Source: Streptomyces xanthophaeus (GTDB taxonomy: Bacteria > Actinomycetota > Actinomycetes > Streptomycetales > Streptomycetaceae). Taken from it: 64,000 bases of DNA. This document shows positions 46,689 to 55,527 of the stretch, in pieces. The notes below the pieces were generated by a model, which made no database searches, was not told the origin of the DNA, and saw only the letters and a program-made list of their open reading frames with translations. The stretch's first letter is position 1. Each line of letters opens with the position of its first letter. Location of the stretch: contig NZ_CP076543.1 of the NCBI RefSeq assembly GCF_030440515.1, forward strand, positions 5,032,501-5,096,500. The letters are read 5' to 3'. The position numbers and the translations under genes are program-made.

Positions 46689-46880
46689 CTAGGCGGTGTG
46701 CTGGGCCACCAGTACCAGAGCTGTCACGAGGATCACCATGAGCACGATGAGCGTCACGGGGTTCAGGCCGGAGAAGGGGCCCTCCTGCTGGAGGCGCTCC
46801 CGGTTCGCCCGGCACACCGGGCAGCGGCCCTGGCTGACGGGTGCGGCGCAGTTCGCGCACACGAGCCGGTCATATGTCAT
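46689..46880 (-). CDS. small zinc-ribbon membrane protein
   Basis: This 63-residue protein has two CxxC pairs (CANC at 8-11 and CPVC at 20-23), which form a zinc-ribbon knuckle. A charged linker and one C-terminal transmembrane helix (LNPVTLIVLMVILVTALVLVA) follow. The ribbon would face the cytoplasm. ATG at 46880 has AGGAGG upstream. It is divergent from ftsE; such small proteins are conserved next to prfB-ftsEX in Streptomyces, but no function is known to me. Confidence 0.85.
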   Translation of the reverse strand: MTYDRLVCANCAAPVSQGRCPVCRANRERLQQEGPFSGLNPVTLIVLMVILVTALVLVAQHTA

Positions 46881-46927
46881 GCGCTCCTCCTCTCGTCCCC
46901 TCGGTCTTCTGCTGCCTATAACGGCGT

Positions 46928-46947
46928 GGGGAACCGGAGCGTTCCCC
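46928..46947. promoter_or_regulatory. inverted repeat upstream of the zinc-ribbon gene
   Basis: GGGGAAC-CGGAGC-GTTCCCC is a perfect 7-bp dyad 48 bp before the zinc-ribbon start, in the region shared with ftsE. It could be an operator or a small hairpin in the leader. Confidence 0.35.
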
Positions 46948-47115
46948 CTACCACTGTGCCAGCTTCGCCGACATTCGGCGCGGCCCGTCCGGGCAATCGC
47001 GGTCCTGGGCGCCCGCACCCCGGGATAAAACGGGCAAGTCCGGAGGCAGGGTCCACACCTCGCGCCCGTTCGCGTATGGTCACGCACACCTACTCCCGGC
47101 GACCGTGGTGCACCC

Positions 47116-47805
47116 GTGATCCGATTCGACAGTGTCTCCAAGTCCTACCCGAAGCAGAGCCGACCCGCACTCAGAGAAGTCTCCCTCGACATCGCGAAGG
47201 GCGAGTTCGTCTTCCTGGTCGGCTCCTCCGGCTCCGGCAAGTCCACCTTCCTGCGGCTCATCCTGCGCGAGGAGCGGGCGAGCCACGGCCAGGTGCACGT
47301 CCTGGGCAAGGACCTCGCGAAGCTCTCCAACTGGAAGGTTCCGCAGATGCGGCGCCAGCTGGGGACCGTCTTCCAGGACTTCCGCCTGCTCCCCAACAAG
47401 ACGGTGGCCGAGAACGTGGCCTTCGCCCAGGAAGTCATCGGCAAGCCCCGCGGCGAGATCCGCAAGGCCGTCCCGCAGGTCCTCGAACTCGTGGGTCTGG
47501 GCGGGAAGGAGGAGCGGATGCCCGGCGAGCTCTCCGGCGGTGAGCAGCAGCGCGTGGCCATCGCCCGCGCCTTCGTCAACCGCCCCGCCCTGCTGATCGC
47601 GGACGAGCCCACCGGCAACCTCGACCCGCAGACCTCGGTCGGGATCATGAAGCTGCTGGACCGGATCAACCGGACCGGCACCACCGTGATCATGGCCACC
47701 CACGACCAGCAGATCGTCGACCAGATGCGCAAGCGCGTCATCGAACTCGAACAGGGCCGACTCGTGCGCGACCAGTCGCGCGGCGTCTACGGCTACCAGC
47801 ACTGA
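47116..47805 (+). CDS. ftsE: cell division ATP-binding protein FtsE
   Basis: This 229-residue ABC ATPase has Walker [10 protein letters not shown] at 36-44, Q-loop FQDFRLL, signature [14 protein letters not shown] and Walker [13 protein letters not shown]. It is co-directional with ftsX, 17 bases apart. FtsEX in the membrane activates peptidoglycan hydrolases through an extracellular loop of FtsX during division. The start is GTG at 47116, without a clear ribosome-binding site. TATGGT near 47073 is a possible -10 box. Confidence 0.98.
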   Translation: MIRFDSVSKSYPKQSRPALREVSLDIAKGEFVFLVGSSGSGKSTFLRLILREERASHGQVHVLGKDLAKLSNWKVPQMRRQLGTVFQDFRLLPNKTVAENVAFAQEVIGKPRGEIRKAVPQVLELVGLGGKEERMPGELSGGEQQRVAIARAFVNRPALLIADEPTGNLDPQTSVGIMKLLDRINRTGTTVIMATHDQQIVDQMRKRVIELEQGRLVRDQSRGVYGYQH

Positions 47806-47822
47806 AAGGTCCCTGAGACGCA

Positions 47823-48794
47823 ATGCGCGCCCAGTTCGTCATGTCGGAGATCGGCGTCGGCCTCCGTCGCAATCTCACCATGACCTTCGCGGTCATCATC
47901 TCGGTGGGCCTGTCCCTGGCCCTGTTCGGTGGCTCCATGCTCATGAGCGAGCAGGTGAGCAAGATGAAGGGCTACTGGTACGACAAGGCCAACGTCTCGA
48001 TCTACCTCTGCAACAAGCAGGACGCCGTCGAGGCGAGCGAGGCCGCCGCCAAGAAGGCCGACGGCTCGGGGGCGGCCTCCACGGGCGTCACCACCTGCGC
48101 CAAGGGCGCGGTGACCGACGAGCAGAAGAAGCAGATCGAGTCCGAGCTCAAGCAGATGTCCCTGGTGAAGTCCGTCGCCTACGAGTCGGCGGACGAGGCG
48201 TACAAGCACTACCAGGAGCGGTTCGGGAACACGGCGCTCGCCTCCTCCATCACCCCGGACCAGATGCAGGAGTCCTTCCGGGTCAAGCTGAAGGACCCGG
48301 AGAAGTACAAGGTCGTCACCTCCGCCTTCGTCGGCCGCGACGGCATCCACACCGTCGACGACCAGCGCCAGGCCATCGACGACCTCTTCCGGATCCTCAA
48401 CTACCTGAACATCGCGGCGCTCGCCATCATGCTGATCATGCTGATCGTGGCGCTGCTGCTGATCGTCAACACGGTGCGCGTCTCGGCCTTCAGCCGACGG
48501 CGTGAGACCGGGATCATGCGGCTCGTGGGTGCCTCCAGCTTCTACATCCAGGTCCCCTTCATCATGGAGGCGGCCGTCGCCGGCCTCATCGGCGCGCTCT
48601 TCGCCTGCGGCATGCTGGTCTCCGGCCAGTACTTCGTGATCGACCACGGCGTCGGACTGCGGGACAAGATCCAGCTCATCGACTTCATGGGCTGGGGATC
48701 GGTGCTGGCCAAGCTTCCGTACGTCCTCTTCATCGGCCTCCTGATGCCCTCCATGGCCGCCTTCATCGCCCTGCGCAAGTACCTGAAGGTGTGA
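47823..48794 (+). CDS. ftsX: cell division membrane protein FtsX
   Basis: This 323-residue protein has four membrane helices: one near residue 20-40, then a large extracytoplasmic loop (about 45-180) with two Cys (LCNKQD, TTCAKG), then three C-terminal helices. The FtsX/MacB core is recognised by SRRRETGIMRLVGAS. The loop is where FtsX contacts NlpC/P60-type hydrolase partners in actinobacteria. It follows ftsE closely. Confidence 0.97.
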   Translation: MRAQFVMSEIGVGLRRNLTMTFAVIISVGLSLALFGGSMLMSEQVSKMKGYWYDKANVSIYLCNKQDAVEASEAAAKKADGSGAASTGVTTCAKGAVTDEQKKQIESELKQMSLVKSVAYESADEAYKHYQERFGNTALASSITPDQMQESFRVKLKDPEKYKVVTSAFVGRDGIHTVDDQRQAIDDLFRILNYLNIAALAIMLIMLIVALLLIVNTVRVSAFSRRRETGIMRLVGASSFYIQVPFIMEAAVAGLIGALFACGMLVSGQYFVIDHGVGLRDKIQLIDFMGWGSVLAKLPYVLFIGLLMPSMAAFIALRKYLKV

Positions 48795-48861
48795 CAAGCG
48801 CCCCGCGAGCGGTCCGGTCAACCACCCGTACCGGCGCGGGGCTTGTCCTAGACTCGGCGCC

Positions 48862-50052
48862 ATGCCGGGCTTGCCGAGTGTTCCCGCCTTCTGTCTGCGG
48901 CCCCGCGACCTGCGTCGCGGGGCCGTTCTGACGATCGCCTTCCTCACCGCCGTAGGCGCCGGCGCCTACACCGGCTGCTGGGACCGCGAGGAGGGCGCCG
49001 CGGCCGCCGCGGCCCTGGCCGGCGCCCCCGCGGCCGAGCCCCCGCGCGAGGCGGGCACAGCCGACCGGGAGGCCGTCGCCCGCGCCGTCGCCGAGGCCGT
49101 CGCCGAGGGGAAGTCCGGCAAGAAGGCGGCCCAGGAGGTCGTCAGCCGCAGCGGCGACCGCTGGGGCACCGTCTACGACCAGGGCGAGTACGCCGCCTTC
49201 GCCGAGGGCCTCGACGGCCGCTGGACCGGCGTCGGAGTGTGGGCCGGGCGGGCCCCCGACGGCATGATCAAGGTCGACAAGGTCCAGCCCGGCAGCCCCG
49301 CCGCCCGCGCCGGACTGCGCGCCGGGGACCGGCTGCTGAGCGTCGACGGGCACGCCGTGACCGGCCTCGCCGTGCCCGCCGTGGTCGCCCTGCTGCGGGG
49401 CGACGCGGGTACCCCCGTCGTGCTGAACCTGAGCCGGGACGGCGCCGACCTCACCGAGACCGTGCGCCGCGAGCAGCTGCGCACCGAGCCGGTGACCGTA
49501 CGGCAGCGCCCGGACGGGGTCACGGTCATCAAGGTCGTCTCCTTCACCCGCGGTTCCGGCGACCGCGTCAAGGCCGCCGTCCGCGCTGCCCCGCCCGGCG
49601 AGGGGGTCGTGCTCGACCTGCGCGGCAACCCGGGCGGGCTGGTCACCGAGGCGGTCACCGCCGCCTCCGCCTTCCTCGACGGCGGGCTCGTGGCCACGTA
49701 CGACGTACGGGGCGACCAGCGGGTCCTGTACGCGGCCGAGGGCGGGGACACCACCCGGCCGCTGGTGGCCCTGGTCGACGGCGGCACGATGAGCGCGGCC
49801 GAGCTGGTGACGGGCGCCCTGCAGGACCGGGGCCGGGCGGTGGCGGTGGGCAGCCGGACCTTCGGCAAGGGCTCGGTGCAGATGCCGACCGAGCTCCCGG
49901 ACGGCTCGGTGGCCGAGCTGACGGTGGGCACGTACCGCACGCCGGCGGGCCGCAGCCTGGACGGCGCCGGCATCACCCCGGACGTGCCGGCGGGCGAGGC
50001 GGTCGAAGAGCGGGCCGTCACGGTATTGGGTGGCCTCGGGGTGGGTCCGTAG
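48862..50052 (+). CDS. S41 family C-terminal processing peptidase
   Basis: This 396-residue protease has an N-terminal membrane anchor or signal (GAVLTIAFLTAVGAGAYTGC), a PDZ domain (KVQPGSPAARAGLRAGDRLLSVDG) and the S41 catalytic domain with Ser311 (GGTMSAAEL) and Lys336 (FGKGSVQ) as the dyad. It would cleave exported proteins near their C-terminus outside the membrane. It follows ftsX after 67 bases; TAGACT at 48849-48854 is a possible own -10 box with a near-leaderless start. The Cys after the hydrophobic stretch gives a weak lipobox-like GAYTGC. Confidence 0.94.
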   Translation: MPGLPSVPAFCLRPRDLRRGAVLTIAFLTAVGAGAYTGCWDREEGAAAAAALAGAPAAEPPREAGTADREAVARAVAEAVAEGKSGKKAAQEVVSRSGDRWGTVYDQGEYAAFAEGLDGRWTGVGVWAGRAPDGMIKVDKVQPGSPAARAGLRAGDRLLSVDGHAVTGLAVPAVVALLRGDAGTPVVLNLSRDGADLTETVRREQLRTEPVTVRQRPDGVTVIKVVSFTRGSGDRVKAAVRAAPPGEGVVLDLRGNPGGLVTEAVTAASAFLDGGLVATYDVRGDQRVLYAAEGGDTTRPLVALVDGGTMSAAELVTGALQDRGRAVAVGSRTFGKGSVQMPTELPDGSVAELTVGTYRTPAGRSLDGAGITPDVPAGEAVEERAVTVLGGLGVGP

Positions 50053-50070
50053 TGCGAAAATGACCGCACT

Positions 50071-50556
50071 ATGGCTAAGGAAAAAGGGCGCAAGCTGATC
50101 GCCCAGAACAAGAAGGCGCGTCACGACTACGCGATCCTCGACACCTACGAGTGCGGTCTCGTGCTCACCGGCACCGAGGTCAAGTCCATGCGCCAGGGCC
50201 GGGCCTCGCTGGTGGACGGCTTCGTGTCGGTGGAGAGCGGGGAAGCCTGGCTCTACAACGTGCACGTGCCGGAGTACAGCCAGGGCACCTGGACCAACCA
50301 CAGCGCCCGGCGCAAGCGCAAGCTCCTCATGCACCGCGAGGAGATCGACAAGCTGGAGCGCAAGGCGGACGAGTCGGGTCACACGATCGTGCCGCTGTCG
50401 CTGTACTTCAAGGACGGCCGGGCGAAGATCGAGATCGCGCTGGCCAAGGGCAAGAAGGAGTACGACAAGCGGCAGACCATGCGGGAGAAGCAGGACACCC
50501 GCGAGACGAACCGGACGATCTCGGCCATCCGTCGCAAGCAGCGCGGCACGGTTTAA
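50071..50556 (+). CDS. smpB: SsrA-binding protein SmpB
   Basis: This 161-residue protein is a full Smp[28 protein letters not shown], the central [14 protein letters not shown], and the C-terminal tail ending [13 protein letters not shown] that mimics mRNA in the decoding site. It delivers tmRNA to stalled ribosomes; the tmRNA gene follows 82 bases later. There is no Shine-Dalgarno sequence: the ATG is preceded by a hairpin TAGTGCG-N8-CGCACTA (50050-50071) that includes the previous stop codon and the A of the ATG. Confidence 0.98.
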   Translation: MAKEKGRKLIAQNKKARHDYAILDTYECGLVLTGTEVKSMRQGRASLVDGFVSVESGEAWLYNVHVPEYSQGTWTNHSARRKRKLLMHREEIDKLERKADESGHTIVPLSLYFKDGRAKIEIALAKGKKEYDKRQTMREKQDTRETNRTISAIRRKQRGTV

Positions 50557-50560
50557 TCAC

Positions 50561-50591
50561 CTGGCACGCGGTGGTCGACTTCGCGTACCAT
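50561..50591 (+). promoter_or_regulatory. candidate promoter of ssrA
   Basis: CTGGCA (50561-50566) and TACCAT (50586-50591) with a 19-base spacer fit a housekeeping promoter. Transcription would begin about 40 bases before the mature 5' end, the extra leader being removed by RNase P. Confidence 0.45.
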
Positions 50592-50638
50592 GGCGTCAGC
50601 ACCGCCCCCCGGGGTGGAGCACTTTGTTAAAAAAACAT

Positions 50639-51024
50639 GGGGATGATCGGTTTCGACAGCGGATGTCGATGCAGGGGAAGCGAGCCGAGGAAGCGGCAAT
50701 GATCTCGCTAACCATATGTCGCAAACAATAATCGCCAACTCCAAGAGCGATAACTCCCGCTTCACCCTCGCTGCCTAATAACAGTGAGCTGAAGCCTCTG
50801 TGAGGAGCGTCAGCCCGGAAGTGGTCCCGGTCCGGATCCTGGCGTCAATTAGGGATCTAAACCTCTAGCCCCGGTCACGGGGGTTGGAGGGAAACCAAAC
50901 AGTGACTGAGCCCGTCGGAGACTTGTCCGTGTGATCTCCGGGGCTGAGAAAAGCGCAGCGGACTGCGCTCGGAGAAGCCCTGCTTCTGCACCGTTGGACG
51001 CGGGTTCGATTCCCGCCATCTCCA
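50639..51024 (+). ncRNA. ssrA: transfer-messenger RNA (tmRNA)
   Basis: The 5' end GGGGATGATCGGTTTCGACAGCGG and the 3' end GGTTCGATTCCCGCCATCTCCA form the tRNA-Ala-like domain; the CCA is not encoded. The tag frame starts at the GCC resume codon 50734 and reads ANSKSDNSRFTLAA before TAA at 50776, followed by a second TAA. The tag has the usual LAA degron end. Pseudoknot-forming blocks lie between about 50800 and 50960. It rescues stalled ribosomes with SmpB. Confidence 0.97.
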
Positions 51025-51041
51025 CTCATCCCATGTGGGCA

Positions 51042-51073
51042 AAGGCCCCGCGGCCTCTCGGCTGCGGGGCCTT
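51042..51073. terminator. terminator of ssrA
   Basis: AAGGCCCCGC and GCGGGGCCTT form a 10-bp stem with a 12-base loop, 18 nt after tmRNA. It lies ten bases from the convergent yoeB stop and may serve both. Confidence 0.85.
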
Positions 51074-51082
51074 CGTCATGTG

Positions 51083-51340
51083 TCAGTAGTGGTAGCGGGC
51101 CTTGAGGATCTTCACTTCCTTGTCGTCGGCCCGGTACACCAGGCGGTGCTCGTCGTCGATGCGGCGGGACCAGTACCCCGTCAACTCGCCCTTCAGCGGC
51201 TCGGGCTTGCCGATGCCGGTGAACGGGTCCCGCTGGATCTCGCCGATCAGGCGGGTGATCCGGCGGGCCATCTTCCGGTCCGATGCGAGCCAGAACAGGA
51301 AGTCCTCCCAGGCGGCGGGGTCGAAGTGAACGCTCCTCAC
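51083..51340 (-). CDS. yoeB: YoeB-family mRNA interferase toxin
   Basis: This 85-residue protein aligns with E. coli Yoe[28 protein letters not shown] and the C-terminus ARYHY. The catalytic residues Glu47, Arg66 and His84 (E. coli 46, 65, 83) are present, so it should be active. YoeB cleaves mRNA on the ribosome. The start is GTG at 51340, overlapping the antitoxin stop (GTGA), so it is coupled to the antitoxin. It lies directly behind ssrA, whose product rescues ribosomes on cut mRNA. Confidence 0.94.
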   Translation of the reverse strand: MRSVHFDPAAWEDFLFWLASDRKMARRITRLIGEIQRDPFTGIGKPEPLKGELTGYWSRRIDDEHRLVYRADDKEVKILKARYHY

Positions 51341-51612
51341 TCCTCGCCCCCGGCCAGCTCCCTCAGCTCGTCCAGCGTCCTGACGACCGTGGAAGCGCCC
51401 TCGCGATCGCGTGCGACGGCCTCCATCAACCGCTGTGCGTTGGCGGGGGAGCGCAGCAGGTAGACGGTCTCCTGCCAGGAGTCGTAGTCGTCGGCGGACA
51501 TGAGGACCGCGTCACCGCTCTTGGAGGTGATGCGCACCGGGGCGTGGTCGGTGTTGACACGCTCGATCAGCGGGAACAGGGTCGCCCTGGCTTCGCTGGC
51601 GCTTATGGACAT
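51337..51612 (-). CDS. yefM: YefM/Phd-family antitoxin
   Basis: This 91-residue protein has the Phd/YefM fold: [20 protein letters not shown], then [30 protein letters not shown], and a C-terminal toxin-binding segment. It would neutralise YoeB and repress its own promoter. It is first in the pair and overlaps yoeB by four bases. AGGAG precedes the ATG. Confidence 0.94.
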   Translation of the reverse strand: MSISASEARATLFPLIERVNTDHAPVRITSKSGDAVLMSADDYDSWQETVYLLRSPANAQRLMEAVARDREGASTVVRTLDELRELAGGEE

Positions 51613-51648
51613 GCTGCGCTCCTCACTCCGGGTCGTACTCGTACGAGT

Positions 51649-52914
51649 CTATGGTACGTCTCCGGTACCGGAAAGCGGTACGACTTTCGTGGCGGCGAGT
51701 GCGACGAGGGCCGCCGCGGCCGGGAGGGCGTAGGCCGTCGACGGACCCAGGTGGTCGACCAGGGAGCCGGCCGCGGCCGCGCCCAGGGCGATGCCCGCGA
51801 AGATGGCGGTGACCGCGAGGGTCATGCCCTCGTTGAGGCGGCCCTCCGGGGTGAGGGAGTGGACCCGGGACATCGCCGTCACCATCGTCGGAGCCGTGGC
51901 CATGCCCGCCAGCAGCAGCGCGCAGGCCAGCGGGAGGAGCGCGCCCGTGCTCGCCGCGAGCCACGGCAGGGTCATCGCGGCGGCCATGGCGAGCAGGCAG
52001 CTGCGCAGGCCGCGCGGGCGCATCGTGCCGTAGAGCAGGCCGGCCGCGCAGGAGCCCGCCGCCTGGAGGGCCAGCACCGGGCCGGAGGCGGCACCCAGGC
52101 CCAGGGCGTCGAGATGGGCGATCGAGGAGATCTCCATCGAGCCGAAGACCACACCCGTGGCGAGGAACAGCGGCAGCAGCGGCCCGAGGGCGCGCAGCGG
52201 CGAGCCGCGGCGCGGACCGGCCGTCACCGGGGGCTGGGTGGCACGGCAGGAGGTGAAGACCAGCATGCCGGTCAGCAGCAGGACGGCCGCGGTGAGGGTG
52301 CCGGCCTCGGGGAGCACGACCGAGCAGAGGAAGGCCGCGAGGACCGGGCCGAGCATGTAGCAGAGCTCGTCGGCGGCCTGTTCGAAGGACATCGCGGTGT
52401 GGTGCGCGCCCGGCGAGTCCCGCAGCAGGTGCGTCCAGCGGGCGCGCGACATGCCGCCGATGTTGGGCGTGGTGGCGGTCGCGGCGTACGAGGCGAAGAG
52501 GGTCCAGTCGGGGGCGCCGGTCCGGACGCACACGACCAGCGACAGCGAGCCGAGGACCGCGACCAGGGTGGCCGGGACGGCGATCCGGGCCTGGCCGTGC
52601 CGGTCGATCAGCCGGGCGGTCCACGGCGCGACCAGCGCGGTGGCGGCCAGGCCGGTCGCCGTGACCGCGCCGGCGAGGGCGTACGAGCCGCGCTGGCCGG
52701 CGATCATCATGACCGCGCTGATCCCGAACATGCCCATCGGGAGGCGGGCGAGGAGGTTCCCGGCGGTGAAACCGCGGGTGCCGGGCAGCGCGAACAGGCG
52801 CCGGTAGGGGCCCCGCGGGCGCGCGGGAGTACGGGCGGGCGAGGCGGGCGAGGCGGGCGAGGTGGGCGGGGCGGCCAGGACGAGGGTGCTGCCGGTGACG
52901 GCCATGAGGGGCAT
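51649..52914 (-). CDS. MFS transporter
   Basis: This protein of about 421 residues has about twelve hydrophobic helices and is Ala/Leu-rich throughout. It looks like the small-molecule efflux branch of the major facilitator superfamily (FTAGNLLARLPMGMFGISAVMM, ARLIDRHGQARIAVPATLVAVLG as the loop 2-3 motif). The start is uncertain: ATG 52914 is taken, with ATG 52905 and 52974 as alternatives. A short PASPASPAR repeat lies near the N-terminus. It is divergent from a LysR gene, which is its likely regulator. The substrate is unknown. Confidence 0.82.
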   Translation of the reverse strand: MPLMAVTGSTLVLAAPPTSPASPASPARTPARPRGPYRRLFALPGTRGFTAGNLLARLPMGMFGISAVMMIAGQRGSYALAGAVTATGLAATALVAPWTARLIDRHGQARIAVPATLVAVLGSLSLVVCVRTGAPDWTLFASYAATATTPNIGGMSRARWTHLLRDSPGAHHTAMSFEQAADELCYMLGPVLAAFLCSVVLPEAGTLTAAVLLLTGMLVFTSCRATQPPVTAGPRRGSPLRALGPLLPLFLATGVVFGSMEISSIAHLDALGLGAASGPVLALQAAGSCAAGLLYGTMRPRGLRSCLLAMAAAMTLPWLAASTGALLPLACALLLAGMATAPTMVTAMSRVHSLTPEGRLNEGMTLAVTAIFAGIALGAAAAGSLVDHLGPSTAYALPAAAALVALAATKVVPLSGTGDVP

Positions 52915-52999
52915 GACCACCACCCTCGGCCGGGACCGGGCGAACCGTCCAACACCTGTCCGGCAGCCATTCACGCCGATCTGTTGTTAGTCTCCGGGG

Positions 53000-53965
53000 A
53001 TGACGCCCCGTGATGTGGATCCCCGGCTGCTGCGCGGGTTCGTCGCCGTGGCCGAGGAGTTGCACTTCACCCGCGCCGCCGCCCGGCTGTACGTCGCCCA
53101 GCAGGCGCTGAGCCGGGACGTACGGCGGCTCGAAGAGGCCCTCGGCACCACGCTGTTCGTCCGCACGACCCGCGCCGTCGAGCCGACCCCCGACGGGGAG
53201 CGGCTGCTGCCGCTGGCCCGGCGGGTGCTCGCCGCGCACGAGGCCGTCGCCGCCGCCTTCTCCGCACCCCGGCCGCTGCTCGTCGACCTCAACACCGACG
53301 GGCCGAGCACCGCGCGCACCGTGCTGGAACGGGCCCGGGAGCTGGCCCCGGACTGCGAGCTGATGGCCCGCTGGGAGAGCGGCCTGACCCATGCCGCCGC
53401 CGAGATCGCCGCCGGCCGTCTCGACGTCTCCTTCGGGTACGCCGACGGGCTGGACCCGGTGTGGCGCTCGCGTCTCGCGCACCGGCCCGTGCGCTACGAG
53501 CCGCTCGCCGTGCTGCTGCCCGAGGGGCACCCGCTGGCCGGGCGGGCGGCCGTACCGCTGGACGCGCTGGCCGGGGAGACCGTGTACGCGGGCGCCGGGA
53601 ACCCGCGCACCCTGGAGTGGACGGGGCTCGCCCGCGAGCTGTTCGCCGGACGCGGGATCCTGATGGCGCCGCCCGCCCCGGTCGCCATCGGCAAGGACGA
53701 GTTCGGCCGGGTCATGGCCAAGACCGGCAATCCGGTGCTGGTGACCGTCGACTTCGTCGACATGCCCGGCTCCGTGAAACGGCCGCTGGTCGACCCCGTA
53801 CCGCTGTCCCCGCTGTCCATGGTGTGGCGCAAGGGTTTCGGCCACCCCGGACTCGAAGCCCTGCACCGGGCCGTGGCCGGTCTCGGCGGCGAACGCGGCT
53901 GGCTGGAAGTGCCCCCGACGAGCTGGCGCCCGGCCGCGCTCACAGGTGCCCCCGGCGGCGGGTGA
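53000..53965 (+). CDS. LysR-family transcriptional regulator
   Basis: This 321-residue regulator has a LysR helix-turn-helix (LLRGFVAVAEELHFTRAAARLYVAQQALSRDVRRLEEALG, about 10-48) and a periplasmic-binding-like effector domain. Its most likely target is the divergent MFS gene. There is no ribosome-binding site; TAGTCT lies at -12 to -7 before the ATG, so the transcript is probably leaderless. Confidence 0.92.
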   Translation: MTPRDVDPRLLRGFVAVAEELHFTRAAARLYVAQQALSRDVRRLEEALGTTLFVRTTRAVEPTPDGERLLPLARRVLAAHEAVAAAFSAPRPLLVDLNTDGPSTARTVLERARELAPDCELMARWESGLTHAAAEIAAGRLDVSFGYADGLDPVWRSRLAHRPVRYEPLAVLLPEGHPLAGRAAVPLDALAGETVYAGAGNPRTLEWTGLARELFAGRGILMAPPAPVAIGKDEFGRVMAKTGNPVLVTVDFVDMPGSVKRPLVDPVPLSPLSMVWRKGFGHPGLEALHRAVAGLGGERGWLEVPPTSWRPAALTGAPGGG

Positions 53966-54061
53966 GAGCAAGGTTTCCCGGCGGTCATCAGGCGGTGACC
54001 GGGGCCGAAACGCGCCGTTCCTACGGTCGTGCCACGGACGCGAGAGCTGTGGAGGCGTGTG

Positions 54062-55432
54062 ATGACCGGTACGACCGCACCGCGCAAGGGGGGCCGCTGG
54101 ATCGAGCAGTGGGATCCCGAGGACGAGACCTTCTGGAAGGAGACCGGGGAACGGACCGCCCGCCGCAACCTCGTCTACTCCGTGTTCTCCGAGCACATCG
54201 GGTTCTCCATCTGGTCGCTCTGGTCCGTGATGGTCCTCTTCATGGGACCGGCGTACGGGATCGACCCGGCCGGGAAGTTCTTCCTGATCGCCACCGCGAC
54301 CTGCGTGGGCGCGCTCGTACGGGTGCCGTACACCTTCGCCGTGGCCCGCTTCGGCGGCCGCAACTGGACCGTCGTCAGCGCGCTGCTGCTGCTCGCGCCG
54401 ACGGTCGCCGCGATCGTGGTGATGGAGCCCGGGACCTCCTACGGGACCTTCCTGGTCGTCGCGGCCCTCACCGGCGTCGGAGGCGGCAACTTCGCCTCCT
54501 CCATGACCAACATCAACGCCTTCTTCCCGCTGCGCAAGAAGGGCTGGGCGCTCGGCCTGAACGCCGGCGGCGGCAACATCGGCGTGCCCGTGGTGCAGCT
54601 CGCCGGGCTGCTGGTCATCGCCACCGCCGGGGCCGCGCACCCGCGGTACCTGCTCGCCGCCTACCTCCCGCTGATCGTCATCGCGGCGGTCCTGGCGGCC
54701 GTACGCATGGACAACCTGGCGCCCGTGCGCAACGACACCGGCGCGGTCCGCGAGGCACTGAAGGACGCGCACACCTGGATCATGGCGTTCCTCTACATCG
54801 GCACGTTCGGGTCGTTCATCGGCTACAGCTTCGCCTTCGGCCTGGTGCTGCAGACCCAGTTCGGCCGCACCCCGCTCCAGGCCGCCTCGCTGACCTTCAT
54901 GGGACCGCTGCTCGGATCGCTGATCCGGCCGGTGGGCGGGGCGCTCGCGGACCGGTTCGGCGGGGCGCGGATCACCCTGGGGACGTTCGTCGCGATGGCG
55001 GCGGCCACCGCAGTCGTGGTGTTCGCCTCGCAGCGGTCCTCGCTGCCGGTCTTCCTCGTCGGCTTCGTGGCCCTGTTCGTCCTGAGCGGGCTCGGCAACG
55101 GATCGACGTACAAGATGATCCCGGGCATCTTCCAGGCGAAGGCACTGGCGCGCGGCATGAGCGGCGAGAGCGCGGCCGCGTACGGGCGGCGGCTCTCCGG
55201 CGCCTCGATGGGCCTCATCGGAGCGGTCGGCGCACTCGGCGGACTCGGCATCAACCTGGTCTTCCGGGAGGCGTTCCGCACCTCCGGCTCCGGGACGGCG
55301 GCCTTCGTCACCTTCCTCGGCTTCTACGCCCTGTGCTGCGCGGTCACCTGGGCGGTATACCTTCGCCGCCCGGTGGCCCCGGTGATCCACACGGTCGGGG
55401 TCGAGACGAAACCGCAGCTCACGTCGGTGTAA
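54062..55432 (+). CDS. narK: nitrate/nitrite transporter NarK
   Basis: This 456-residue MFS protein carries the nitrate signature GVGGGNFASSMTNINAFFP (about 140-158) and the second one GLGNGSTYKMIP (about 344-355) in helices 5 and 11. The N-terminal cytoplasmic segment WIEQWDPEDETFWKETGE is typical of actinobacterial NarK. It moves nitrate or nitrite across the membrane. GGAGG lies six bases before the ATG. The regulator gene nnaR follows, and a GlnR-like box overlaps the narK stop codon. Confidence 0.95.
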   Translation: MTGTTAPRKGGRWIEQWDPEDETFWKETGERTARRNLVYSVFSEHIGFSIWSLWSVMVLFMGPAYGIDPAGKFFLIATATCVGALVRVPYTFAVARFGGRNWTVVSALLLLAPTVAAIVVMEPGTSYGTFLVVAALTGVGGGNFASSMTNINAFFPLRKKGWALGLNAGGGNIGVPVVQLAGLLVIATAGAAHPRYLLAAYLPLIVIAAVLAAVRMDNLAPVRNDTGAVREALKDAHTWIMAFLYIGTFGSFIGYSFAFGLVLQTQFGRTPLQAASLTFMGPLLGSLIRPVGGALADRFGGARITLGTFVAMAAATAVVVFASQRSSLPVFLVGFVALFVLSGLGNGSTYKMIPGIFQAKALARGMSGESAAAYGRRLSGASMGLIGAVGALGGLGINLVFREAFRTSGSGTAAFVTFLGFYALCCAVTWAVYLRRPVAPVIHTVGVETKPQLTSV

Positions 55433-55466
55433 CCGGGGCGAAATACGGGTGAACCGAGTCCGACAC
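55429..55466 (+). promoter_or_regulatory. GlnR-like box upstream of nnaR
   Basis: GTAAC-N6-GAAAT-N6-GAACC-N6-GACAC follows the GlnR pattern gTnAc-n6-GaAAc repeated at 11-bp steps. The first two half-sites are good, the third weak, the fourth one base off. It begins at the narK stop and ends 61 bp before nnaR. GlnR control of nnaR is known in S. coelicolor. Confidence 0.6.
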
Positions 55467-55527
55467 GACGTGTGGGCAGACTCGGTCCACCCGTACCGCC
55501 CCCACATGCGTCACTAGGCAGGTCACG

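Noticed and set aside
51000..51650. Integrated element at the tmRNA 3' end
   Set aside because: No integrase, no second copy of the tmRNA 3' end seen in the following kilobases, and base composition does not shift.
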